DNA from: Rhodanobacter sp. DHB23
GTDB taxonomy: Bacteria > Pseudomonadota > Gammaproteobacteria > Xanthomonadales > Rhodanobacteraceae
DNA length: 64,000 nt
Assembly (NCBI RefSeq): GCF_014842975.1
Contig: NZ_JACYXK010000023.1
Span: forward strand, 1-64,000
Direction: 5' to 3'
Position 1 is the stretch's first letter. Every line of letters starts with the position of its first letter. The notes under the pieces are model-generated. The model had not been told where the DNA came from and ran no database searches. It saw nothing but the letters and a program-made list of their open reading frames with translations. The translations under genes and the position numbers were made by a program. Of this stretch, positions 38,502 through 47,023 are shown one piece after another.

Positions 38502-38528
38502 AGCGCCCGGCACCGGGCGCTTTTTGTT
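38502..38528 (+). terminator. Rho-independent terminator of tRNA-Lys
   Basis: AGCGCCCGG (38502-38510) pairs with CCGGGCGCT (38513-38521) and is followed by TTTTTGTTT. It starts 10 nt after the tRNA. Confidence 0.85.
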
Positions 38529-38591
38529 TGGAACGTGCGGCCATCGGCGGCCGCACGCATGGTTCCCGCGGTCCGGCGTGATCGCGGAGCT

Positions 38592-39581
38592 TCAGTGCGA
38601 ACCGACCACCAGCGCGGTGAAATCCTTCACCTGGGCATGGCGTGGTGCAGGAGCCGCGGCGACCAGCCAGATGCGGTGGGTGGCCTGGTCCAGCGCCATG
38701 GTGCGGGCGCCGGCCTGGGTGGGTACGTTCGCCACCACGCTGTAGTGGTTGGCGTCGTCCTCATGCACGATGGTCAGCGTGCCATCGTGGTTGGAGCTGT
38801 AGACCAGCCCGGTGGCAGGGTCGAAGCGGGCGGCATCCGGACCGTCGCCGATCGCCGCGGTGGCGACCTGGTGGCCGTCGTCGGCGTCGGTGACCACCAT
38901 GAGCTTGTTGTCGCAGACCGAGAACAGCCGGCGGGATTGCGTGTCGATGGCCAGGCCGCTGGGCGAGTCGCAGGGCGCGAGCTTCCACACGGCATCGACC
39001 TTGTCCGTCCGGGTGTCGATGCGCGCCAGCTCGCTCTTGTCCTCGATGTTGGCGTACACGTGGCCGTGGCCGTCGCTGACCGCGAACTCGGGGCGGCCGG
39101 GCAGGGCGATCTCGGCGATGGCCTTGTTGCTGGCCGGATCGATCACGCTGGCGTCGCCGCTGTGGCCGTTCATGGTCAGCACGTGGCCGCTGGCCGGGTC
39201 GAACACGATGGCATCGGGTCCCTTGCCGCCGATCGGGATGTCGCGCAGGTTCTTCAGGCCGTCGAGGTCGATCACGTGCACGCTGTTGGCGGTGCCGTCG
39301 CTCACGTAGCCGCGCCGCGCCTTCTGCACCAGTGCGATGCCGTGGATGTGCTGCATGCCGGCGATCTCGCCGGCCAGCTTGCCGTCCTGCGTGTCCACCA
39401 CCATCACGCGGTCGGTGCGCGCGATCAGCAGGTGGTGCGCGGCCGGGTCGATGGTGAGGTAGTCCCAGCCGCCGCTGCCGCCCAGCGGGTGGCGTTGCAG
39501 CACGGCGTAGTCCGGCGTGGCGGCCTGGGCCGTCGTGGCGGCGCCGATGGCGAGGAACAGCAGCAGGGCGGTGGATTTCAT
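38592..39581 (-). CDS. YncE-like periplasmic beta-propeller (YVTN repeat) protein
   Basis: A 329-residue precursor with a signal peptide (residues 1-20, ending TTAQA). The mature part is a seven-bladed propeller of repeats such as VMVVDTQDGKLAGEIAG, IVFDPASGHVLTMNGHSGD and RFDPATGLVYSSNHDGTL, typical of the YncE/YVTN family. Function of these proteins is mostly unknown. It is alone between tRNA-Lys and the TVP38-like gene; 109 bp separate it from the latter on the same strand. Confidence 0.82.
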   Translation of the reverse strand: MKSTALLLFLAIGAATTAQAATPDYAVLQRHPLGGSGGWDYLTIDPAAHHLLIARTDRVMVVDTQDGKLAGEIAGMQHIHGIALVQKARRGYVSDGTANSVHVIDLDGLKNLRDIPIGGKGPDAIVFDPASGHVLTMNGHSGDASVIDPASNKAIAEIALPGRPEFAVSDGHGHVYANIEDKSELARIDTRTDKVDAVWKLAPCDSPSGLAIDTQSRRLFSVCDNKLMVVTDADDGHQVATAAIGDGPDAARFDPATGLVYSSNHDGTLTIVHEDDANHYSVVANVPTQAGARTMALDQATHRIWLVAAAPAPRHAQVKDFTALVVGSH

Positions 39582-39690
39582 GGCGGGTTCCGGCAGTGGG
39601 ATGCGCCAAGCATGCCGCCGGGTGATTAGCGAACGCTGTGGCTGCCCGGCACCTGTTCGCTATCTCCACGTGGAGATAGCGAACAGGTAC

Positions 39691-40410
39691 TCAGCCCTGC
39701 CGGTCCGGTGGCGCCTGGCGCCGGTGCCGGGTGAGGCGGCCGATCAGCAGCGGCAGCAGCGCCAGCACGGCGAGCGCGCCCATCGGCAGCAGCACCGAGG
39801 CATGCATCAGCAGGCCGGCATTGAGCGCGCCGTCCTGGTCCAGCGCATCGCCCAGCCCGGCGCCGATCGAGGATTCGAACACCAGCGACACGGTGCCGCC
39901 CAGCCAGCTGGCGCCGAGGAACAGCCACAGCGGGCAGCGCAGCCAGGCCAGGCCCACGGTGACGGCGCCGAACGGCATCACCGGCACGAAGCGCAGGAAC
40001 AGCGTGTAGCTCACCGGGTGGCGCTCGAAGCCGTGGTGCAGTTTCGCGACGATGGCCGGCGGATGCTTGCTGCCCGTGCCGAAGGCGTAGCGGCTGGCCA
40101 GGTACAGGATCAGCGTGCCCAGCGTGAGGCCCGCCGACGAGCACAGCGTGCCGTCCACCACACCGAACGCATAGCCGCCGGCGAGGATGATGACGATGGT
40201 GCCGGGGATGCCGGTGGCCATGCCCAGCGTGAGCAGGCCGATGTAGGTCAAGCGGCTCAGCCACGGATGCTCGGCGATGTGCATGCGGATCTGGTGCTGG
40301 TGCGCGACCAGGTGCTGCGGATTGAAGCGGTCCAGCGCGCCGGAGGCATACAGCGTGACCCCGGCGAGCAGCAGCAGGATCAGCGGCAACGCGGCGCGCA
40401 GGCGTTTCAA
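39691..40410 (-). CDS. TVP38/TMEM64 (DedA-like) family membrane protein
   Basis: A 239-residue inner-membrane protein with an N-terminal span, then the SNARE-associated/VTT domain with TGIPGTIVIILAGGYAFG, a re-entrant loop and RFVPVMPFGAVTVGLA, followed by further spans. DedA-type proteins act as lipid flippases or in membrane homeostasis. No ATG fits: the frame appears to begin with a TTG (40408-40410) that overlaps the TGA of the deaminase gene, suggesting translational coupling. The exact start is uncertain. Confidence 0.78.
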   Translation of the reverse strand: MKRLRAALPLILLLLAGVTLYASGALDRFNPQHLVAHQHQIRMHIAEHPWLSRLTYIGLLTLGMATGIPGTIVIILAGGYAFGVVDGTLCSSAGLTLGTLILYLASRYAFGTGSKHPPAIVAKLHHGFERHPVSYTLFLRFVPVMPFGAVTVGLAWLRCPLWLFLGASWLGGTVSLVFESSIGAGLGDALDQDGALNAGLLMHASVLLPMGALAVLALLPLLIGRLTRHRRQAPPDRQG

Positions 40411-40967
40411 TACGATGCGCCGCGGGCGCCGTAGACGGCGAGGACGTCGCGCGCTTCGTCGCGCCGGATGTCGCGGCGCACGCCGATGCCGCGGCGCTCC
40501 AGCTCGCCGGCCCAGTCGGCGGGCAGCGGGCCTTCGTCGAACTCGGTAAGTTCCTCCACGTCCTCGGCGCGCGCGCCGATCAGCAGTTCGTCGATGCCGG
40601 CCCATACGGTGGCGCCGAAGCACTGGCAGCAGGGCTGCGCGCTGGTGGCCAGCGCATAGCGGCCACCGTTGGCGTTGATGCGGAAGCTGGCGAGGCGCTG
40701 CTGCGCGCTCATGTAGGCCATCATCTCGGCGTGCGCCACCGAGCAGGTCTGCGGCACCACGCGGTTCACGCCCACCGACACCACGCGGCCTTCGGCGTCG
40801 AACACCGCCGCGCCGAACGGGCCACCCTCGCCGTGCTCGATGTTGCGGCGGGCCAGCGCGATGGCGAGGCCTACGCGCTCATCGTCGCCGACGTAGCGGT
40901 GCGTGCCGTCGACCACTTCGTTGATCCACGGCGGCAGGGTTAGGTGGATCTGCATCGGCAGCAGCAT
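40407..40967 (-). CDS. Nucleoside deaminase (cytidine/deoxycytidylate deaminase family)
   Basis: A 186-residue cytoplasmic zinc enzyme with the HAE motif (VAHAEMMAYMSA) and PCxxC motif (SAQPCCQCFGATVWAG), which together hold the catalytic zinc. It resembles guanine deaminase-like or tRNA-adenosine deaminase-like proteins; the substrate cannot be decided. It lies 8 bp downstream of glnS on the same strand, probably one transcript. ATG 40965-40967 is used; an internal ATG lies four codons further. Confidence 0.82.
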   Translation of the reverse strand: MLLPMQIHLTLPPWINEVVDGTHRYVGDDERVGLAIALARRNIEHGEGGPFGAAVFDAEGRVVSVGVNRVVPQTCSVAHAEMMAYMSAQQRLASFRINANGGRYALATSAQPCCQCFGATVWAGIDELLIGARAEDVEELTEFDEGPLPADWAGELERRGIGVRRDIRRDEARDVLAVYGARGASY

Positions 40968-40975
40968 CGCGGGCC

Positions 40976-42724
<1,749 letters not shown>

Positions 42725-42827
42725 GCAACGGTCTCGTGGTCTGGCAAGGGAATCCCCCGAAGTTTACCTTGTCCCCGGCGGCAGTCGCAGGCTTGCCGTG
42801 GACGCATGGCGGGGCTAGCGTGCAGCC

Positions 42828-43106
42828 ATGCATACCGTCTACCGGGCCGAAAACCTGTTCGATGCGCACCTGGTGAAGGATGCGCTGGAACACGCGCAGA
42901 TCCCCGCCTTCATCGCCGGCGAATACCTCACCGGCGGCGTGGGCCAGTTGCCGGCGCTGGACTACCTTGCGGTGATGGTGCCCGACTCCGGCGCGGAAGC
43001 CGCCGAAGGCATCGTGCGCGAAGTCGAGGCGCAGCTGGCCGAGGCGCGCGAGGCGTTGCGCGAATGGGACGACGATCCCGGCCTGCCGGTGGGCGTGCCT
43101 TGCTGA
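42828..43106 (+). CDS. DUF2007-type small protein
   Basis: A 92-residue soluble protein starting MHTVYRAENLFDAHLVKDALEHAQIPAFIAG with a conserved-looking GGVGQLPALDYLAVMVPD. This matches the DUF2007 family of putative signal-transducing proteins with a ferredoxin-like fold. It lies just ahead of apt, which starts 14 bp after its stop, so the two are probably co-transcribed. Confidence 0.72.
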   Translation: MHTVYRAENLFDAHLVKDALEHAQIPAFIAGEYLTGGVGQLPALDYLAVMVPDSGAEAAEGIVREVEAQLAEAREALREWDDDPGLPVGVPC

Positions 43107-43120
43107 CCGTGGAAGGCGCG

Positions 43121-43639
43121 ATGCCCCCGTTCGCCGCCTTGATCCGCGCCGTGCCGGACTTCCCTGGGCCCGGCGTGCTGTTCCGCGACGTCACGCCGCT
43201 GCTGGCCGACGCGCAGGGCTTCGCCGACTGCATCGCCGCGCTGGCCGCGCCGTGGCGCGATGCCGGGGTGCAGGCGGTGTGTGGCATCGAGGCGCGTGGC
43301 TTCATCTTCGGCGCTGCGCTGGCGCAGGCGTTGGGTGCGGGCTTCGTGCCGCTGCGCAAGCCGGGCAAGCTGCCGCCGCCGGTGCTGGCGGTGGACTATC
43401 AACTGGAATACGGCAGCGACCGGCTGGAGGCGCGCAGCGACGCGATCGCGCCGGGCACCCGCGTGCTGCTGGCGGACGACGTGCTGGCCACCGGCGGCAC
43501 GCTCGCCGCGGCGCAGGCGCTGGTGGCGCGCTGCGGCGGCGAAGTGGTGGGCGCGTCGGTGCTCATCGAGCTGGAGGCGCTGCGCGGCCGCGCGCGCTGG
43601 AGCGGCGACCGGCCGTTGCACGCCCTGTTGCGATACTGA
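43121..43639 (+). CDS. apt: Adenine phosphoribosyltransferase
   Basis: Salvages adenine to AMP with PRPP. The 172-residue protein has FPGPGVLFRDVTPLL, GIEARGFIFGAALA and the PRPP-binding loop VLLADDVLATGGT. ATG 43121 is used because GGAAGG lies 4 bp upstream; GTG 43109 and TTG 43100 are in frame upstream, the latter overlapping the previous gene. Confidence 0.93.
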   Translation: MPPFAALIRAVPDFPGPGVLFRDVTPLLADAQGFADCIAALAAPWRDAGVQAVCGIEARGFIFGAALAQALGAGFVPLRKPGKLPPPVLAVDYQLEYGSDRLEARSDAIAPGTRVLLADDVLATGGTLAAAQALVARCGGEVVGASVLIELEALRGRARWSGDRPLHALLRY

Positions 43640-43726
43640 TCGCGATCGCCGCCGGATCGCGTTCGCCGATCCGTTCCTCCATGTCGGAAACAGGCATCGG
43701 CAACACTTGCCGACGCGCTCGGATGA

Positions 43727-44371
43727 CTATTGCGGACCGGGCGGGGCCGGGTCGGCTTGTCCCGCAGGCAGGTCGACCGCGGTGACATAGAACAACTCGC
43801 AGGCGCCGGCGCCCGTGTCGTCCCGCGTCATCGACGTGCGCCAATGCCAGCCGCCCGCACGGTCGGCATCCACGAGGAAGCCATCCAGCGCCACCACCTG
43901 GCCCACGCGCACGCGCGCCAGTTCGCGGCGCACGCCGGCATCGGCGGGGATCAGGTGCATGTTGGCGCTGTGCGTCTCGATTTCGCGGCGCGGTATCGGG
44001 AACTCCTGCACGTGCCAGTAGTAGAAGCGGCCGGATTGCGAGATGTCGATGTCCTTCAGCACGGCGCTGTCGGACATGCGGCCCCAGCCGAACGCGAAGT
44101 CCTCCGGCACCAGCGCCGCGCCGGCGTCGGCATGGTAGTTCTCGGTGGACAGCACGCGCGCCACGAGGCTGAACTTCGCGCGCGGGGTGAGCGTGAAGTC
44201 GCCGAAGCGGATGGGCTCCATCGGCGCATCCAGCGCCGTCTGCACCGGATCGTCCGGCGCCAGTTCGCCCGGGCCCGGGTGCAATGGCCGCGTGTGCCAC
44301 CACGACCAGCCGCCCCAGAGCGCCAGCAGCAGGGCAACGATGAGCCAGGGGGAGGGCCGGTCGCGGCGCAT
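43727..44371 (-). CDS. Conserved membrane-anchored protein of unknown function
   Basis: A 214-residue protein with one N-terminal membrane segment (residues about 9-25) and a periplasmic domain containing FGWGRMSDSAVLKDIDISQSG, IPRREIETHSANMHLIP and TSMTRDDTGAGACELFYV. The RREIE..SANMH and TRDDTG.G.CE motifs recur in uncharacterised proteobacterial proteins that I recognise only as hypothetical. It ends in a short Pro/Ala tail. It stands alone, convergent with apt. Confidence 0.7.
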   Translation of the reverse strand: MRRDRPSPWLIVALLLALWGGWSWWHTRPLHPGPGELAPDDPVQTALDAPMEPIRFGDFTLTPRAKFSLVARVLSTENYHADAGAALVPEDFAFGWGRMSDSAVLKDIDISQSGRFYYWHVQEFPIPRREIETHSANMHLIPADAGVRRELARVRVGQVVALDGFLVDADRAGGWHWRTSMTRDDTGAGACELFYVTAVDLPAGQADPAPPGPQ

Positions 44372-44477
44372 TCGGTGGGTAGCCTTGATATGGTGAAACG
44401 TGGGTGATCGCGGGAGCGTAGCTGAATCGAACCCGACGTCTTGTTGCTACCATCCCGGTATCGCGTTAGAGTGATTC

Positions 44478-44771
44478 ATGCGCATCATCGCCCTTTCCAC
44501 CTTGCGGACGTTCTGGGTGTCGCATCCTGCTGCTGAAACGCCGCTGCGATCGTGGTACGCCTTGGCAAGCCGTGCTGTCTGGAAGACGCCGGCAGACGTC
44601 AAGGCTGCCTACGGAAACGCCAGCTTCACCGGGAACAACCGGGTCGTGTTCAACATCAAAGGGAACGACTACCGCCTGGTGGTGGCGGTGCGTTACGACA
44701 AAGGGCTGATGTACGTGCGCTTCGTGGGCACGCATCGCCAGTACGACAAGATCGATGTCGAGACGATTTGA
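44478..44771 (+). CDS. higB: HigB-type mRNA interferase toxin
   Basis: A 97-residue RelE-superfamily toxin of the HigB type, expected to cut mRNA on the ribosome. Motifs: SRAVWKTPADVKAAYGNAS, NNRVVFNIKGNDYRLVVAV and YVRFVGTHRQYDKID. The toxin gene precedes its antitoxin, the usual higBA order. It lies in a small accessory patch next to an insertion-sequence remnant. Confidence 0.88.
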   Translation: MRIIALSTLRTFWVSHPAAETPLRSWYALASRAVWKTPADVKAAYGNASFTGNNRVVFNIKGNDYRLVVAVRYDKGLMYVRFVGTHRQYDKIDVETI

Positions 44772-44782
44772 AGGAGTCCAAC

Positions 44783-45175
44783 ATGGAACTCAAGCTGATT
44801 CGCACCAAGAAAGACTATCGGGCAGCGCTGGCCGGGGTGGAACGCCTGTGGGATGCCCCCGCCAAATCGCCGGCCGCCGACCGACTGGATGTGCTGACCC
44901 TGTTGATCGAGCAATACGAGCGCGAGCACTTCCCGATGGTCGATCCCGACCCCATTGATTTTCTGGGGCACGTCATGGAAGCGCGCGGCTTGACGCGCAA
45001 GGATCTGGAACCCTACATCGGGCCGCGTGGACGGGTGTCGGACATCATGAACCGCATTCGCCCTCTCACGTTGGACATGATCCGCAAGCTGTCCGACGGC
45101 TTGAAGCTGCCCGCTGAGGTGCTGATCCGCCCTTACCGGCTGCGGCAGGCTGATGATGAGCGGGTAGCTGCGTGA
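44783..45175 (+). CDS. higA: HigA-type antitoxin, helix-turn-helix
   Basis: A 130-residue antitoxin with an N-terminal toxin-binding region (MELKLIRTKKDYRAALAGVE) and a C-terminal Xre-like helix-turn-helix (FLGHVMEARGLTRKDLEPYI, LTLDMIRKLSDGLKLPAEVL). It begins 11 bp after higB with AAGGAG 8 bp upstream of the ATG. It should repress the higBA promoter. Confidence 0.88.
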   Translation: MELKLIRTKKDYRAALAGVERLWDAPAKSPAADRLDVLTLLIEQYEREHFPMVDPDPIDFLGHVMEARGLTRKDLEPYIGPRGRVSDIMNRIRPLTLDMIRKLSDGLKLPAEVLIRPYRLRQADDERVAA

Positions 45176-45207
45176 TATTGGTGAAGCGGGCGACTCTGGA
45201 GCTATTC

Positions 45208-45372
45208 CTATTTGGAAGAACCTAGCCCCATTCTCGTCCCATTATCGGGGGTGATAACTGCCCAATCATGCCGGCCGGATTGCGATGGCAATATGGAATC
45301 TATTCGAAAGCGACCAATGACAGGCAGATTGATGGAGTCCCCTGAATAGGCTGTCGCATGCTCCCATTCGTT
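45208..45372 (-). pseudogene. Gene fragment interrupted by the IS end
   Basis: A minus-strand frame ends at 45208 and reads back (RFRIDSILPSQSG, HDWAVITPDNGTRMG) to the IS boundary near 45373, where its apparent N-terminus is IS sequence. It may be the 3' part of a gene cut by the insertion. The stretch is more AT-rich than the surroundings. No family is recognised; it may also be non-coding. Confidence 0.3.
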
Positions 45373-45722
45373 AGCAGGCTGTTGAGAAACCCCTATCGCC
45401 AAGCCGATCGATCGATTTTGTTGATCGAAAACCCCCGGTAATGGCGCCCCCCGGACGCACGTTTCCTCAGGTCGGCGAGGGATTCCACCACTCGCCGATA
45501 CCGCCCAGCCGGATCAGGTTGTAGGCCGCGAAGTTCCAGTGCACCCATGCGCTGACCTTAGCCATCCCGACCAACGGCAACTTGCGCAAATCACCGACGG
45601 TCTTGGCCCAGCCGAAGCACTGCTCGATGCGTTTACGCACCTTCAAACTCATGGCGTAGCCCTTGCCGCGTGCCGTACGCGCATCGATAGCGCTCTGCAA
45701 AAATTCGATCCAGAGTGAATTA
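45373..45722 (-). mobile_element. Remnant of an IS5-family insertion sequence
   Basis: The left boundary reads AGGCTGTTGAGAAACCCC, like the terminal inverted repeat of many IS5-related elements. Inside is the 3' part of a DDE transposase gene (45467-45700). The other end and most of the transposase are missing; oxyR begins 11 bp further on. The short palindrome-rich stretch 45409-45440 is part of the element's end. Confidence 0.65.
45467..45700 (-). pseudogene. Truncated IS5-family transposase, C-terminal part
   Basis: 77 codons reading ARGKGYAMSLKVRKRIEQCF, GWAKTVGDLRKLPLVG and VHWNFAAYNLIRLGGI, which corresponds to the C-terminus of IS5-type DDE transposases (RKRIE..FGW.KTVGGLRK...AAYNLVRL). 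The catalytic Glu region may be near KRIEQCFGW, but the DD part is gone. Not functional. Confidence 0.8.
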
Positions 45723-45733
45723 AACCATCACAT

Positions 45734-46675
45734 CTACGCAGGCCGCTTCACTCTACTCACCACCACATCCCGCGTATCCAGCAATCCCTTCGGCAACTCC
45801 CGGAACACGCCAGCAAGCTGCTTGAGAAAACCGCCCATCGCTGAACTCTTGCGCCACAGCATCGCGATGCGCCGGCTGGGCGGGTGGCTGCCGCGGAACT
45901 CGATCAGCCGCACGTTCGGGGCCTGCGCCACCGGCGGCTTCACCGCGAGCGTGGGCAGCAGGGTGATGCCGACTTCGGCGGCCACCATCTGGCGCAGGGT
46001 TTCCAGGCTGGTGGCGCGGAAGCCGCTCTTCTCGCCCGCGCCGGCGAGCTGGCAGACTTCCAGCGCCTGGTCGCGCAGGCAGTGGCCGTCCTCCAGCAGC
46101 AGCAGGCTCTGCTCGCCGAGGTCGGCCAGTTTCAGCGAGCCGCGCTTCGCCAGCGGATGCGATTGCGGCACGGCGAGCAGGAACGGTTCCTCGAACAGGA
46201 ATTCGGCGTGCAGGCTTTCGTCGTGCACGGGCAGGGCGAGGATGCCGGCGTCGAGCCGGCCTTCGCGCAGGCGGCGCAGCACTTCCTCGGTCTTCTCCTC
46301 CACCAGCAGCAGTTCCAGCCGCGGGAAGCGTTCGCGCACCCGCGGCACCACGTGCGGCAGCAGGTAGGGGCCGAGGGTGGGGAAGATGCCCAGCCGCACC
46401 GTGCCGGATTCCGGGTCCAGCGTGCGCCGCGCGATGCCCTTGATCTGCTCCACCTCGTTGAGCACGTCGCGTGCGCGCGCGGCGATCTCGCGGCCCACGT
46501 CGGTGAGCAGCACCTTGCGCGGAGTGCGCTCCACCAGCGCCACGCCGAGTTCCTCCTCCAGCTTCTTGATCTGCGTGGACAACGTGGGCTGGCTGACGAA
46601 GCAGGCTTCCGCCGCGCGGCCGAAATGGCGCTGTTCGGCGAGCGCCACGAGGTAGTGCAGGTCGCGCAGGTTCAT
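45734..46675 (-). CDS. oxyR: Hydrogen peroxide-sensing regulator OxyR
   Basis: LysR-family activator of catalase and peroxidase genes. The 313-residue protein has an N-terminal helix-turn-helix (LVALAEQRHFGRAAEACFVSQ) and the redox pair Cys199 and Cys208 in EDGHCLRDQALEVCQL, exactly at the positions known in E. coli. Start ATG 46673-46675 gives the standard MNLRDLHYL. It is divergent from the M1 aminopeptidase gene across a repeat-filled gap. Confidence 0.95.
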   Translation of the reverse strand: MNLRDLHYLVALAEQRHFGRAAEACFVSQPTLSTQIKKLEEELGVALVERTPRKVLLTDVGREIAARARDVLNEVEQIKGIARRTLDPESGTVRLGIFPTLGPYLLPHVVPRVRERFPRLELLLVEEKTEEVLRRLREGRLDAGILALPVHDESLHAEFLFEEPFLLAVPQSHPLAKRGSLKLADLGEQSLLLLEDGHCLRDQALEVCQLAGAGEKSGFRATSLETLRQMVAAEVGITLLPTLAVKPPVAQAPNVRLIEFRGSHPPSRRIAMLWRKSSAMGGFLKQLAGVFRELPKGLLDTRDVVVSRVKRPA

Positions 46676-47023
46676 GGCGGGCTCGTCATAGGTGGTGGCT
46701 ATGAAAAGGCATGGTAGCCATTGGGTTGGTCGGTGCAAACCGAGGAAGGTCTGGCTAACCGGCTTTTTGCTCGTCATTCCGGCGAAAGCCGGACAAAAGC
46801 GAGCCATGCGAGCGTTGAACAGCCGAAGGCTCGCCCCTTCCGGGCTACCCTCCGGGCGTTCCGCGCGCGAAGCGCTTGTCCGGCTTGACCAGCCTTCGGC
46901 TGTTGAAAAGCACCGTGCTGGGATGACGGGCAAAATCGGAGTCTCCGCATGCCTTATGGCACTGTGTGGAAAGTCATGCCGGGCCTAGCGTGAGCGTTTG
47001 CCTTCACTCCATGGGGAACCGCC
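46676..47023. other. oxyR-aminopeptidase intergenic region, filled largely by a repeat
   Basis: No gene is seen in these 348 bp. The middle (46771-46937) is an imperfect palindromic element; the flanks should hold the promoters of oxyR and of the aminopeptidase gene but no strong hexamers stand out. Confidence 0.55.
46771..46937. repeat. Mosaic palindromic repeat element (MITE-like)
   Basis: Nested inverted repeats: ends CGTCATTCC (46772-46780) and GGGATGACG (46920s-46930), AAGCCGGACAA (46786-46796) with TTGTCCGGCTT (46876-46886), and AACAGCCGAAGGCT (46818-46831) with AGCCTTCGGCTGTT (46891-46904). The CGTCATTCCGGCGAAAGCCGG end is a common intergenic repeat type in Xanthomonadales. No open frame. 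Confidence 0.7.
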
